Positions 10,680-20,450 are shown, numbered from the stretch's first letter. The stretch: DNA of 64,000 nucleotides from Phytophthora hibernalis (GCA_012656075.1 JAAKBF010000343.1:248001-312000); one strand, 5' to 3'. Program-made: numbers and translations. Notes: generated by a model from the letters alone, not told the origin.

Positions 10680-11790
10680 GATGCCCGAACTTCGATATTC
10701 CAGGTCCGCGGGCGGGCCTGTACAGCCAGACGAGCTGGCCTGGTCGGAACTGGCTCCGCTGCCGTACGTTCCGCTGAATGTAGTACATTGCTTGACGAGC
10801 TTGCTCTTTTGCAGTGAGATAGCAGCTACTCACGAGCCTTCTTAAAATCCTGAATCAGCACTTCGTGGTAGTCCTGCAACGATCTTCGTGGGTGCGCTAA
10901 CTGACTCTTCCTCAGCAGCTCCGCCGGTGTCCGCAACTTCCTCCCCATCATCAACTCGTTTGGTTGGAAGCCATGCGTCGCGTGTCTGGAAGAATTGTAC
11001 GCGTACAGCGCACTCGGAAGGAAATCGTCCCAATCGTCCTGCCCTTCGTTTACGTAGAGAGATACCATGTTTTTCCAGGTCCTGTGGAACCTCTCTACGA
11101 GCCCCAAAGATTCGGCCTGTACGGTACAGGTGTAGATTGCTTCGTCTGCATCAATTCAAGTAGCTCGGCCGTGGACTTGCTGCCAAACTCCATAGCCCCG
11201 TCCATCATCACTTCGCGCATTGGGCCGAAGACCAACACGACCTTGTCCATGAGGAACGGCGCGATAGCCTTAGCCGTATGTTCACTTACTGCCGCCGCCA
11301 CTGCATATCTCGTTGTGTACTCGACGGCGGCGATCACGTAGCGGTTACCCCACGTGGTGACGGGCAGTGGTCCTGCTACGTCGATCGCCCACCGGTCGCC
11401 AACATCTCCGGTCCGAACACTGCGCAGTGGCACCACCGCTTTTGGTCGGGCTTTCCTTGATCCGCAGTCCTAACACGCTGAGACCCAGCTGTGCACGGCC
11501 TCTCGCATGTGAGGCCACCAGTACATGCCCTGTAGGCGTTCGTAAGTCCTTGGACCTCGTAGATGCCCGGCCCAAATGCTGTCATGGGATTTCTTGAAGA
11601 CGAGAGCTCAGTAGATCGCTGGTAGGATCATTACGCTGCCTCCATCTACTTCAGCCCGCACAAGCCCATCGCCATCATCGGTGGGTATCGCGCCTCCAGT
11701 CGTCTCCGTCACCTCTGTGCCCTTCTACTGCTCATTGCTTTCGTCTCCTTGCACATACTGTCGATACTGGCAGCCCTATACACCTACTGA
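10680..11790 (-). pseudogene. Ty3/gypsy integrase (pseudogene)
   Basis: In order on the minus strand: an H2C2-like start (11470-11600, AGHLRGPRTYERLQGMYWW, then a C..C pair), the integrase core (11095-11436, VGDRWAIDVAGPLPVTTWGN with the first catalytic Asp and DGAMEFGSKSTAELL with the second), then the third part after a frameshift (10826-11107, GLVERFHRTWKNMVSLYVNE, with the catalytic Glu region, and ALYAYNSSRHATHGFQPNEL). This is followed by a GPY/F-like stretch (about 10680-10760, FRPGQLVWLYRPARGPGISKF). The protein would insert element cDNA into the host chromosome. Two or more frameshifts and stops show that it is inactive. Confidence 0.85.
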
Positions 11791-11902
11791 AGCACGTTAA
11801 CCGCTTTTGACACAAGGTTTCGGATGTACACACCTTTTGACGTTTTCCCATTCGCGAAGCCCTAGTACCGGTATAATACATGTACCGAAGCGCCTAAATT
11901 AT

Positions 11903-13000
11903 TAATGAGCCAGCTATTTCTAGGGGGCTGTTAATGTTTCACTAGATTTCATCAACGACCGACGTTTGTATTTGCTCCAGCTTTTTACCGGGACAAGAAA
12001 GAGGTTACAAGGTACAATGCAATGCTGTAGTAGCTACTCTATCAACCGATGACTCCACTGTCAAGGTAATTGAGAATACTATTGCTAAAAAACCGCTCAC
12101 TTATATTGACTGCCAGCTCATACATGTACCAATATTATTAATACATGTAAAACATGTATTCTGCACTCAGTTTGGCCGCAGCACTTGCCAGTACGAGGCG
12201 ATATGAGTAAAAAAACACGTCCAGCGTAACATTTGGCCAAATCATTCCAGTACACATACCTTAGGTTTACTATACTTGAAATATTCCCTCACCTTTCCAT
12301 TTTTAAGAGTGCCTTTCATACCACGATTAGCTTAATAGTGGTAGAGTGAGGGAATTCCTCTATTAAAGAGGTACATGTACCTCTGTGAGAAAATTACTGC
12401 ACATGTCAATGGCTAACACAGATACTCTTGCAAAAGCGATCACGTTCCGCGGTCTGGTTGAGCACCTTCTCGAGCGACGCGAACTCTTGCGCGGCGGGTC
12501 ATTCGGCTTGCGGTGTTGCGGTTGGTGATGGGGGTAGTGGATTCGGTTTCGAAATGAGCAGTTGTGGTGAAATCGATCGGGTTGGAGCTGACACCGACAC
12601 TAACGATGGCAGTAACAGCGGCGGCACCGCCACCAACGACGGAAGTAGCAGCGACACGACTACCTTCGACGTCGGCGACACTGTCGTAGCAACCCTCGAC
12701 AGCAGCCACGTCAAGCTTTTACCACGCGCCCGAAGGACTACACAAGGGCAAAAGCACGCACAGTTATTATATGACAGCACAGATTCTAGTGTACTCCACT
12801 AGCATGTTAGCTGACTTTGCTAGACACTAACTAACTGTTACCTCAAAACTATACATGCACTAACATGTATAAAGGAAATGTATTCATAACGTTACCGGTA
12901 CACGTTTTTGTTTGTGTATTGGAAACAGTAACTTGCTACTTGAAGTACATGTGTGACTTCCGAGTACCGTTAAACGCATGACTCCCGAGAAAACACTATT
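11903..13000 (+). repeat. 1.1-kb inverted repeat, left arm
   Basis: This segment recurs in reverse complement within 19752-27093, interrupted there by three insertions. The match starts at taatgagccagctatttc (11903) and includes tagggggctgttaatg, a block with gtacatgtacctct, a proline/threonine-coding GC-rich part (12430-12720), and an end near ctcccgag...cactatttaat (about 12970-13000). Long open frames in the GC-rich part (12428-12802 and its complement) have biased composition and no domain. Arms this long could be termini of a large composite element or two independent copies of a repeat family. Confidence 0.85.
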
Positions 13001-13005
13001 TAATA

Positions 13006-13790
13006 CTACTTGTTTCGAAACCAGTGGCGAAAGTGAGTCGCTCGCGGCCCTTGCACGAACTCTTGGATTTGGTCACCTTGTAGTTCTCCTTCCGCTTGGC
13101 AGCCTCCTCGATCTTGTTCTTGTTCTTCTTGACGGTCTTGCGCACCACTTCGAGCTTGATACCCTCCACGCCGTCGGTGATCTGCCGCTCCACCCCCAGC
13201 AGCTCCACCACCAAGCGGTTGTACTTGGTGAGCACGAGTTCGGAGCAGTGTTCGGCTTGCACTCGTTGAACACGGGGTCGTACTCGCAGTACTCGGGCGG
13301 GACCGTGTCAATGGGGGAATGCAGCACGCTGTTAAACTTGGACTTGCAGTCTTCTTCCTGTTCTTCCTCCTCGTCGTCAGAGTCACAAGATTCCTGTCCG
13401 TACTTCTTCACCAGTGCGTCGAAGAGCTTGGACTTCTTGCCCTTGTACTCGGCCAGTACCGAGGGCACGCCGTATACCTTTTGGGTTTGTACGAGTGGTA
13501 GAAGGCCAGCAGACGCTCGTGGTTGAAGTTTGACTCCTTGTCCTCCTCCTCCTCTTCTTCGTCTTCTTCTTCTTCTTTAGCGCCGTCGAACTGCTCATTC
13601 TCTGTAGGTTCAGACCCGTAGTTCTTCACGAATACCGAGAGGTCAACTTTAAAGTTGACCGCCTGTTTTTCGTACCTAGCCGAAATATTAAATTGTTGTT
13701 GTCTTTTTATCCCTTTCAAGGCGTAAAACTTCCCGCTTTCAATTGCTTTTAACAAGAGCTTTCCGATAATACATTTTTCACAAAAATTGA
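13006..13790 (-). pseudogene. Acidic, lysine-rich protein pseudogene with KYGPEP-like repeats
   Basis: Three minus-strand frames connect. The first (13408-13790) ends in a glutamate run and RLLAFYHSYKPKR. The second (13265-13468) has PSVLAEYKGKKSKLFDALVK, then KYGQE and an acidic run. The third (13006-13262) has LTKYNRLVVELLGVERQI and a basic coiled region. The FY..Y.P...VPSVL..YKG.....LF.ALV.KYG pattern is a widespread eukaryotic repeat found beside acidic linkers in large cytoskeletal or trafficking proteins. I cannot name the parent gene. Frameshifts near 13470 and 13265 break it, and its 3' end lies at the inner border of the inverted-repeat arm. Confidence 0.5.
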
Positions 13791-13799
13791 AAGCATATT

Positions 13800-14690
13800 G
13801 CGACCACCAGCCAACAAAATGTTCCTCAATTTTGGGGGTATGAAAATGGAGATATTGTTTTCAAGAGCGTGCTACTTCACCATTTTTTTACATTTTCCAG
13901 TGGACTAGGCTCAAAATGAGCGCAAGACACCCCTCGTGCGAGTGGTGTGCTTTAATCGCGATTCGTACTTTGGTTGCTTAGTATCATTTGGTTTGACGCC
14001 GTCTCAAATATGCACACATAATGCTTGTAGTTCATGTTAATTAGAAAAATTAACGCTTGATTTCTCGGAAAATAGATGGATATGGTAACTAAAGATGCAT
14101 GGGCTCAAACTATCCCATTCGATCACATGAGCTTGAGTTTAACCGGAGCACCTTCGCCTTCTCTATCATGACTCTTATGGCTGGTATCAAGCTACATGTA
14201 GCAAGAAATACTACAGTCACACCTCCATAAATGAGCCCCTATATATGACTGGATGCTCTCTAAATGGATGCTCCACTGACAAAGCAAATCGGACACTATA
14301 AATTTCACTAAGCCCTCCTCTATCTGAACAAACCCCTCTCTATTCTACAGTTTTACTCTTTATTTGGATATATTTTTGGTCCTCATTTTAGCGACTAATA
14401 GTCCACTACTGACTCTCCCTCAGTACTGTATCAACCCTACGTGTACTTCAAACCGTGACGAGATCCAACTTGGAGCCTCCATGCTCCAGATTCTGTCGAT
14501 AAATCAGACCCCGACAGATAATATTAGCCAGTAGGAGAGCTCCCTTGAATCGTCGGCGCGAGGATTACGTTTTTCAAGTCAATTCAATGTTACTCGTTAT
14601 CAGTACGGATAAATCTTTTCGTTTTACTCTTCGAGTAAATCAATGTTCACATCTTAGAATCTATCTGCAATCGCTTCTGTTTAAGGCCAG
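13800..14690. other. No recognisable gene
   Basis: AT-rich spacer downstream of the RXLR gene. No domain, tandem array or element terminus was recognised. Confidence 0.5.
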
Positions 14691-14691
14691 T

Positions 14692-15156
14692 CTAATTTGC
14701 CAAGTACTTGGTGTACAATTCAACCGCCTTTTTTAAAATGGCATCGTCCACATCTGGGTTATTTTTCAGTTTCAAGGCCAGATCACCAGGGCTCATCTTT
14801 GCGCTCTTTGCATACTTGAACACATTTGCCAATTCGTCGTCTGCTGCAGCCGAAATCTTGTTGAGCGTCGTCAGATCATCCACTTTCTCGAGAGCCGAAT
14901 ACGATTTCGTCTTTATCATGTTGTTGACAAAGTTTTTAGCCTTCGCAAACCCTCTTTCTTCCATGTCACCTCCGGCGATGTTGTTGCCTCTCAGAAATCG
15001 AGACTGGTCGTTATCACTTTGGTTGGCGCCGACAAGGTGCAAAACTCCCAGCGACATGACACCAGTTAGCGCAACGTCACTAGCAGACGCAGTGACAGGA
15101 ACTTGGTGAATGGAGAGAGCCGAAATAACGGCTATTAGGACGTAGGGCAGACGCAT
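14692..15156 (-). CDS. Secreted RXLR-dEER effector, 154 residues
   Basis: A single uninterrupted exon. The ATG at 15156 was chosen because it begins a clean signal peptide (MRLPYVLIAVISALS, ending about residue 23-25 after VPVTASA). The longer open frame above it starts on a non-ATG codon. The RXLR motif is RFLR at residues 53-56 and the dEER motif is EER at 66-68, both in the usual window. The effector domain (70-154) is helical, with one WY-like unit of the form ELANVFKYAKSAKMSPGDLA followed by a closing helix KKAVELYTKYLAN. Family knowledge: such proteins are secreted from haustoria or hyphae, and the mature C-terminus acts inside plant cells on immunity. The host target is unknown. It is the only intact RXLR gene here. 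Confidence 0.92.
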   Translation of the reverse strand: MRLPYVLIAVISALSIHQVPVTASASDVALTGVMSLGVLHLVGANQSDNDQSRFLRGNNIAGGDMEERGFAKAKNFVNNMIKTKSYSALEKVDDLTTLNKISAAADDELANVFKYAKSAKMSPGDLALKLKNNPDVDDAILKKAVELYTKYLAN

Positions 15157-15579
15157 GATTGGTTTTGGATGTTCTTGGTGCAGATGGTATGACTTGGAAA
15201 ACAAATTGCGAAGTGAGGATTAAAGGTCTACGGAAAGCAAACCACGCAACAAACGCGTGTCCAATACATTGTTCTTTCAGTAAGGGGATAATTGAGCAAT
15301 CAGTGATTGTCAATCACTACCGCTTCATTGGAAAACGAACTGCTGTTTACGAACCATTCTGAAACCCCTAATTGGAAATTTCAAATATTAGTAATTTCCA
15401 ATTTGGAATCCAGTTTCGTACCTAACCGAAAAACTAAGCACCTTCTGATATTATACGAATTAGGGTATGAAATAGTGATGATAACTCTAACTGTTATATT
15501 TTTCAGTTGGTTTATAATAATTCAAAGCCACAAAGGCACAAGCCACCATTTTTCCAACACCGGTACTTAAATCTGGAAT
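15157..15579. promoter_or_regulatory. Upstream region shared by the RXLR gene (minus) and the RXLR relic (plus)
   Basis: About 420 AT-rich bases lie between the divergent RXLR start at 15156 and the RXLR relic beginning near 15580. It must hold the promoter of the intact gene. I see no certain core element and mark it only as the regulatory interval. Confidence 0.35.
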
Positions 15580-16000
15580 CGTACTTTGGTTCGTAAGCAT
15601 GTTTTGATTGACGCGGTCTGCCTTAGGTTCGTCAACATATTTTTTTGTTTAGGGACGCCGCATTTATCATTCCTTACTTTCACCTCCAGACCCAACAACC
15701 AACATCCAGCCATGTGTCTCTTCAACACGACACTTGTGGGTTTTGTAGACGGCCTTCTTGCAAGTGGCACAGCGGCGTCAAAGACCAATCAGACCTGTGT
15801 GTCGTAAGTGGACGTTGCTCACTCCTCGCATTTTCTCGCTGGAGAGGACAAGAGGTTACTTCAAAGCCACCAAACGATGGTGACGAAGGCAAACTTCCCG
15901 AACACGGGGAAGAGAAATTATGACTTGTTCGGCTTTTTGAAGCGGCAAAGGATGAGAGGATGATAAAACAGTTATTATATGGCAGCACAGATGAATCTAG
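15580..16000 (+). pseudogene. RXLR effector pseudogene B, with its upstream sequence
   Basis: The start is an ATG at 15712 with a signal-peptide-like beginning (MCLFNTTLVGFVDGLLASG), but the frame stops at about 15807. A different frame then resembles the RXLR-dEER part of the gene at 30089-30464, ending GDEGKLPEHGEEKL before a stop. Nucleotide similarity to that locus begins about 130 bases before the ATG (gttcgtcaacatattttt and cacctccagacccaacaacc are shared), so promoter and gene were duplicated together. Downstream of 15960 a short piece, cagttattatatg, matches the 1.1-kb inverted repeat. Not functional. Confidence 0.75.
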
Positions 16001-16510
16001 TTGAATCTGTCTAGAAGCAATGCTGCTAAGACACAGCGACATATTCAAGTACTTCCGCTCATGCGGCGTGGCTTGTTCTTGACAAATCATCGACGAAACT
16101 ACATCATGGTGAAGAGAACTTTGGCGACCACCCGTATCGAAGCGAGACGCCTAAATGCTGATTTCGTTTGGGTTTTCAATTACTACAACACGAAATATAC
16201 ACGTGATATTACATTCATGCACTAAATGAATTCATTCGATTGGAAGCAGGATTTATTGTCTACTTCGAAGTACTACAGTAGTTGATTAATCAGAGCTACC
16301 AAACAAAATTGGCACCGGTCGTCTCGCACAAGAAGAAAACATACAAGCGATTACTTCTGTAGTATCGGTACGTCAGTACCGATACTGTACTGTACGTCAG
16401 TACAGTAGGTACCGGTATCTGTACAATAATATTGGGCGGAACAAGGTGCTGTGTTGCGATTCTATGCCTATACTGTGCTAAGCTAAGTTATATTTTGCAA
16501 GACTGGAATA
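16001..16510. other. No recognisable gene
   Basis: Spacer rich in ccggtac/gtacagta palindromic words (16360-16425). Short open stretches only. Confidence 0.5.
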
Positions 16511-16516
16511 CGTACT

Positions 16517-17290
16517 CTACGAAGAAAGCATTCTCAAATTTCCACGCTCAAGGCGGGAGCTACTACGTAGTAGATAACAAGAGGCCAGCAAGGAGATTGA
16601 AGACATTGTATTCTTTTCGCACTTTGCACGTGATGTAGTGCAGTAATCGCCGTATTCGGTTATAATGCGCTTGGCGACTCGGTTTCGTTTAGCCAAGACA
16701 GCCACGAAGTTTTGCCATACCGCCAAATTTCGAGTGATCAGTGGGGAAGTTGCGGCGTCGTCAAGCTCGAGGACTCTGAAGACGTCGGCCGGAGTTTTTT
16801 TACTGTTGAGCCAGCCGGCTGCCTGGTCCCCCTGAAGCTTAGTAGCCCACACCTCTCTGCTCTTAACGTTTTTGGCTGCCACGAGCATTTTCGACACGGC
16901 AGACTCGCCGTAGCGTCTCGTGAGTACTCCAATCATGGACACCTTCTCCTCGGGGTTACGCTTGTTGAACTTGGTAATGTACTTGGCGAGGGCGTTAAAG
17001 TTAAAGTTGCGATACACTATCCACCTTGGCGAGTTTCAAGAGGTTGGCAACTTCGTCAGCAGACTGCTTCTCCTTGAGCCAGATTCCGAGATTCTTGTTC
17101 TGTTTCATCTTCGCTAGTGATCTTCTCGGCTCCAAAATATTCTCTCTGCAGTGTCCTCGCCCGCAAGATTGACAGTCCGCAAAAACCTCTTAGTCGGAGA
17201 ATTTTCTGAGTTTTTGGCAAGTATGCTTTTTGAGCGGAAAATCGGATCACTGATACCGGTATACTCTGAAATAAATTTCATAGTACAATT
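16517..17290 (-). pseudogene. RXLR effector pseudogene C with WY/LWY repeats
   Basis: An RFLR motif (about 17177-17188) is followed eight residues later by EDTAER, a dEER-like motif. After a frameshift comes a helix with IWLKEKQSADEVANLLKL (about 17030-17110). After a second frameshift a long stretch (16560-17017) has ALAKYITKFNK, YGESAVSKMLVAAK, WATKLQGDQAAGWLNSKKTP and VFRVLELDD, the alternating W and Y helical units of Phytophthora effectors. No signal peptide precedes RFLR, because the upstream frame is unrelated, so the 5' end is missing. A modular helical effector that is now dead. Its 3' end runs into a low-quality frame near 16560. Confidence 0.75.
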
Positions 17291-17442
17291 GCAACAAGAC
17301 TGAGATAGTATAGTGCTAAATACGATTCTATAACCAGGGGTTCGTGTAGGCTGCACTACCGGTACATGTAGCATAGCGAAACAAGTATGAGAAAAATACA
17401 TTATTGATTTAGCAACATTAAAACGCGTTAGCAAAGAATTGA

Positions 17443-17727
17443 TCAGAGGCCGCAAAGATTTTGTACCACACAAGAAGACCATCCAAACAGCGGCGCGACT
17501 TGTAGCACTCTATCTGTGTTGAATTTGAGGGGGTAGTGCGCCTTCAGCCATTTCAATATCTCGAGATGGCCGAAGTCCGCCGCCAGCGTGGACGCACCTC
17601 GAGAGCACACTGCGCCACAACATTCGTGTAGGTACACGAGAACCTTAAAGTGTCCCTGTGCTGCTGGGTTATCCATCACTTGCTCAGTGCAGCCCTCATT
17701 TCTATTCAAATTGACCCATTTTACCAC
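17443..17727 (-). pseudogene. Ankyrin-repeat fragment
   Basis: The minus strand reads two ankyrin-type units, AAQGHFKVLVYLHE and LAADFGHLEILKWLKAHYP, before a stop. The fragment abuts the 3' part of the pectin-lyase pseudogene without any gap. It is therefore a captured or truncated piece rather than a whole gene. Confidence 0.6.
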
Positions 17728-17812
17728 CGCAACTCGAAGTAGTTGCCCTTCAGCAGCACGGGCTTCCCGTAAGACGTCGCCGTCGAGGTGACTGCTTATT
17801 TGGAGGTCAGCG

Positions 17813-17821
17813 CACCCACAC
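17813..17821 (+). repeat. Direct repeat flanking the hAT-like element, left
   Basis: cacccacac, identical to 18658-18666. hAT elements make 8-base duplications. The ninth base can match by chance. Confidence 0.85.
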
Positions 17822-18657
17822 CAGGGCTGTGGAAATATACATTGTAAATTGATTGTAGACCTTCATGCTGGAACAATCAATAATTGCAATCTGAACAATC
17901 TTAGTCCAAGTGATTGCAATCTATTGTTTTATACTGTATGGCGTAGTTATAATATATACATCGAAGTACAATAATATTATATTTCATGCGGTTTCGGAGC
18001 TGTCCGCAACGATGTCAAGCCGGCACGACCACGAAATGGATTCATGGGTGGTCTCGGTAGCGTTGAAATTTCGACGGCGGGAATGGGAGGCGTCCCTGGT
18101 AATGGCGCTGGCAACGCCGGTCTGGGTAACGGCGAACCAGTGATCCCCGCACCGACGACACCGGGCGGTGATCCAACTTCTAAATGATAATGGGACGGCT
18201 GGTGGCGATGGAGGAACCCCTGGTGCGGCTGCAGGTGTCGGAGAAGGAACATGAGCCGGCGATTTTGCTGGTGGAGCAAACAGAATCCTGACACATTGAG
18301 AGGTGGCCAGTTTCAAGGCTTTGGTGGCGCAGGAGGTAAACCCGGCGGTTGTCGCCTAGCCAATGGTGGCGGAGTCTTGGCCTTGAAGAAGACGGAAAGA
18401 CTTGTGGTCCTTGGCCATGGCGAAGGCCGGAAGCTCGATGTCGACACCATAGAACTCGGCAGCGATGCGCACCGTGAAGACGCGGTAATTGACGGAGTAT
18501 ATGTAGAGCTTATTAACACACAGCAATTACCATCCTGTGAGTCGCTTGAAAGCACAATATTCTGACTGTGATTGTCGATTGACATCTCTCCACAATCAAT
18601 TATTGTGATTGACAATCTCGGCAATATTACAATCACAATCATTTTTCCACAGCCCTG
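17822..18657. mobile_element. Non-autonomous hAT-like element carrying gene fragments, 836 bases
   Basis: The ends are 14-base perfect inverted repeats, cagggctgtggaaa, a start typical of hAT superfamily termini (CAGGG). The subterminal regions are full of short gattg/caatc repeats on both strands (17840-17930 and 18550-18645), also typical of hAT ends. The element sits exactly between direct repeats cacccacac, inside the pectin-lyase pseudogene. No transposase is present. The interior is GC-rich and holds a GST/EF-1-gamma-like fragment (18330-18515) plus proline/glycine-rich coding-like sequence, so it looks like a gene-capturing (Pack-type) element. Confidence 0.85.
18330..18515 (-). pseudogene. 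Captured fragment resembling the N-terminus of elongation factor 1-gamma (GST domain)
   Basis: The minus strand reads KLYIYSVNYRVFTVRIAAEF, then YGVDIELPAFAMAKDHKS, which has the beta-alpha-beta start of a glutathione-S-transferase N-terminal domain as found in eEF1B-gamma. In a shifted frame a further piece with LETGHL may continue it before a stop. EF-1-gamma anchors the nucleotide-exchange complex of translation, but this piece of about 40-60 residues cannot function. It lies wholly within the hAT-like element, in reverse orientation to its plus strand, consistent with capture of a host exon. Confidence 0.5.
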
Positions 18658-18666
18658 CACCCACAC
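18658..18666 (+). repeat. Direct repeat flanking the hAT-like element, right
   Basis: cacccacac, identical to 17813-17821. Confidence 0.85.
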
Positions 18667-19124
18667 CGTCGACACCAGAGGCACGATGATGGTGCCGACC
18701 GCCTCAGCGTCGTGTTTGTTGGGGAAGGCCGTGGACTAGAAGTAGTTGCCCTCCAGCAGAACGTTTCCGTTCTCGACGGCGACGTATGGGAAGCCCGTGC
18801 TGCTGTACCAGTAGTTGTTGGCGGCGTGGACGATGCAGTTGCCGCCAACCGTCGCCCCCTAGCCGACAGGAAGAGGAAGGTCCAGTAGTGGTAGCCGCCG
18901 CACGTAGCCGAGTACTGTGTGCGACCGTCGAATTCGGAATTACTGGTAGCCAAGCTCTTGGCGCTGGCCGAGCCGGTGGCGATAATCTAGCGACCGACGT
19001 CGGAGACCTTGACGTGGTCAAGCCACACGCGCTGCAGGGACGTCTTGCCACCGTTGAGGCCATAGATGTAGATAGCGGCACCGCCCCAAAGAGGTGCGGG
19101 TTCAGCCCCGTGATCTTCGTGGTT

Positions 19125-19640
19125 GGCACCGATATGGTATCAGTATACAACCGGTGCCGGTGTGACCGTACAAATAAGCCATTTTGGTGGTCGTGGTTGT
19201 CACCGATATAGAATCGGTATACCGGTGCTCGTGTAACCGGACGATTAAGGTGTTTGGGGTCGTGGTTGTCACCGATACGAAATCGGTATACCGGTGCTCG
19301 TGTGACCGGACTGTTTGGGGGCCGTGGTCGGCACCTATATTGTATCGGTATACTACCGGTGCCAGTGCGACCGAACAAATAAGCCGTTTGGGCCCCGTGG
19401 TTGGCACCGATATGTAATCGGTATACCGGTGCCAGTGTGACCGGACAAATAAGCCGTTTGGGGCCCGTGGTTGGCACCGATATTGTATCGGTATACTACC
19501 GGTGCCAGTGTGACCAGCTGGCAGACACGATCATAGGTAGGTCCGTGAAATGGTAAACGGAATTGAAGCCTAGTCCAAAGCGTCCAGTGGTCGACGCACG
19601 TTGGAGCAGACAAATAAGCCGTTTGGGGGTCGTGCTGACA
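19125..19640. repeat. Minisatellite with units of about 70 bases
   Basis: Seven imperfect units each contain gttggcaccgatat, an inverted atcggtatac, ccggtgc, then gtgtgaccggac, aaataagccgtttgg and a ggtcgtg end. Each unit has an imperfect palindrome (accgata...tatcggt). Long open frames across it (VYRYNIGA..., RSHEHRYTD...) are artefacts of the repeat. Between the sixth and seventh units lies a foreign insert (19515-19608). Confidence 0.85.
19515..19608 (-). pseudogene. Sacsin-like HATPase fragment inside the minisatellite
   Basis: The minus strand of this insert of about 94 bases reads TTGRFGLGFNSVYHFTDLP, then MIVSASW. This is the G-x-FGxGFNSVYHxTD motif of the GHKL/Hsp90-like ATP-binding domain as found in sacsin-type proteins. 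It is about 30 residues, without start, stop or neighbours from that gene. It interrupts one minisatellite unit precisely, and both flanks are repeat sequence. It is most simply filler DNA captured during break repair or replication slippage. Function is impossible at this length. Confidence 0.6.
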
Positions 19641-19807
19641 CCGATACCATATGGCATGTCATTCGCTATACCGAGGGGCCCGTACAATTAATCCTAGTTG
19701 GGCTGTGCTATTGAGCACTTCGTTGCTTACTATCTCAGTATTAATACCGGTATATTAAATAGTGTATTCTCGGGAGTCATGCGTTTAACGGTACTCGGAA
19801 GTCACAA

Positions 19808-20204
19808 GGCCGTGCGCTAGCGCCCGGGTGGGCTCTGAAATTCAAATGAAATAGTGGTGAGCTGCTTTCACCGCGTTTGCGGAGGCTTGGAGCCCTCCCT
19901 TTGGAAGCTACAGGTACTAGCTTCCAGCCAAACGCTGTAACTCGTTTTAGAAGAATGAGTTTTAAAATCGTGGTAGTCCAGCGTAGGGAGACGAACATGA
20001 GGAGCGGTAAATTGTATTTAGGTTAAGATACTCAGGTTAATACATATCCACGGAGGGGCTGCTAGTTGACTGCATGTAGCTTCCTACATGTAGTTTGCGT
20101 GGAAAATGTATAATTCTGCCGGACAACAGAACCACCCACCCGGCTTGAAGTAGACGTCGCGATGTGGATGTGCTCCACAGAGTCCCAGTCATGTTTTTTT
20201 TCTT
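19808..20204. mobile_element. Insertion of about 395 bases in the right arm
   Basis: This sequence is absent from the left arm. It is flanked by two direct copies of a segment of about 37 bases from the arm (gggagtcatgcgtttaa, then ggtactcggaagtcac, at 19772-19807 and 20203-20238). Its first 45 bases match 1221-1272. The long flanking duplication is not a normal transposon target duplication. No coding content. Confidence 0.55.
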
Positions 20205-20450
20205 GGGAGTCATGCGTTTAAAGGTACTCGGAAGTCACACATGTACTTCAAGTAGCAAGTTAATGTTTCCAATACACAAACAAAAACACGTATCGGTAAC
20301 GTTATGAATACATTTCCCTATACATGTTAGTGCATGCATAGTTTTGAGGTAACAGTTAGTTCGTGTCTAGCAAAGTCAGCTAACATGCTAGTGGAGTACA
20401 CTAGAATCTGTGCTGTCATATAATAACTGTGCGTGCTTTTGCCCTTGTGT

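Larger units (their letters stand above)
8993..11790 (-). mobile_element. Degenerate Ty3/gypsy retrotransposon, integrase and C-terminal tail
   Basis: The minus strand preserves the 3' half of a gypsy pol. In order these are the H2C2 zinc-binding region, the integrase core, a GPY/F-like module, and a long variable tail. Reverse transcriptase and gag are missing. Upstream of 11790 the sequence changes to unrelated DNA, so the element was truncated there. Stops and frameshifts occur throughout. The high GC of 9000-11700 compared with its surroundings is typical of these elements and produces many open stretches on the opposite strand that should not be called genes. Confidence 0.75.
17728..19125 (-). 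pseudogene. Pectin lyase pseudogene, split by a hAT-like element
   Basis: Minus-strand pieces in order: LNPHLFG and AAIYIYGLNGGKTSLQRVWL (about 19040-19115), then DHVKVSDVGR, a stop, IIATGSASAKSLATSNSEFD, then YSATCGGYHYWTFLFL (18860-19030). After frameshifts come NNYWYSSTGFPYVAVENG, then NVLLEGNYF (about 18740-18830), and beyond the insertion GKPVLLKGNYFELRW (about 17728-17790). These are the beta-helix landmarks of oomycete pectin/pectate lyases (polysaccharide lyase family 1 type), secreted enzymes that cleave plant pectin by elimination. The N-terminal half and signal peptide are missing, replaced at 19125 by a minisatellite. Stops, frameshifts and the 836-base insertion show it is dead. 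Confidence 0.75.

Noticed and set aside
12428..12802. 124-codon plus-strand open stretch rich in D, S, T, G
   Set aside because: It lies in the 1.1-kb repeat arm. Both strands are open because of biased composition, and the other arm breaks it.
15157..15204. Longer N-terminus for the RXLR protein
   Set aside because: The extension starts on a ttg codon and would bury the signal peptide. The internal ATG at 15156 is the right start.
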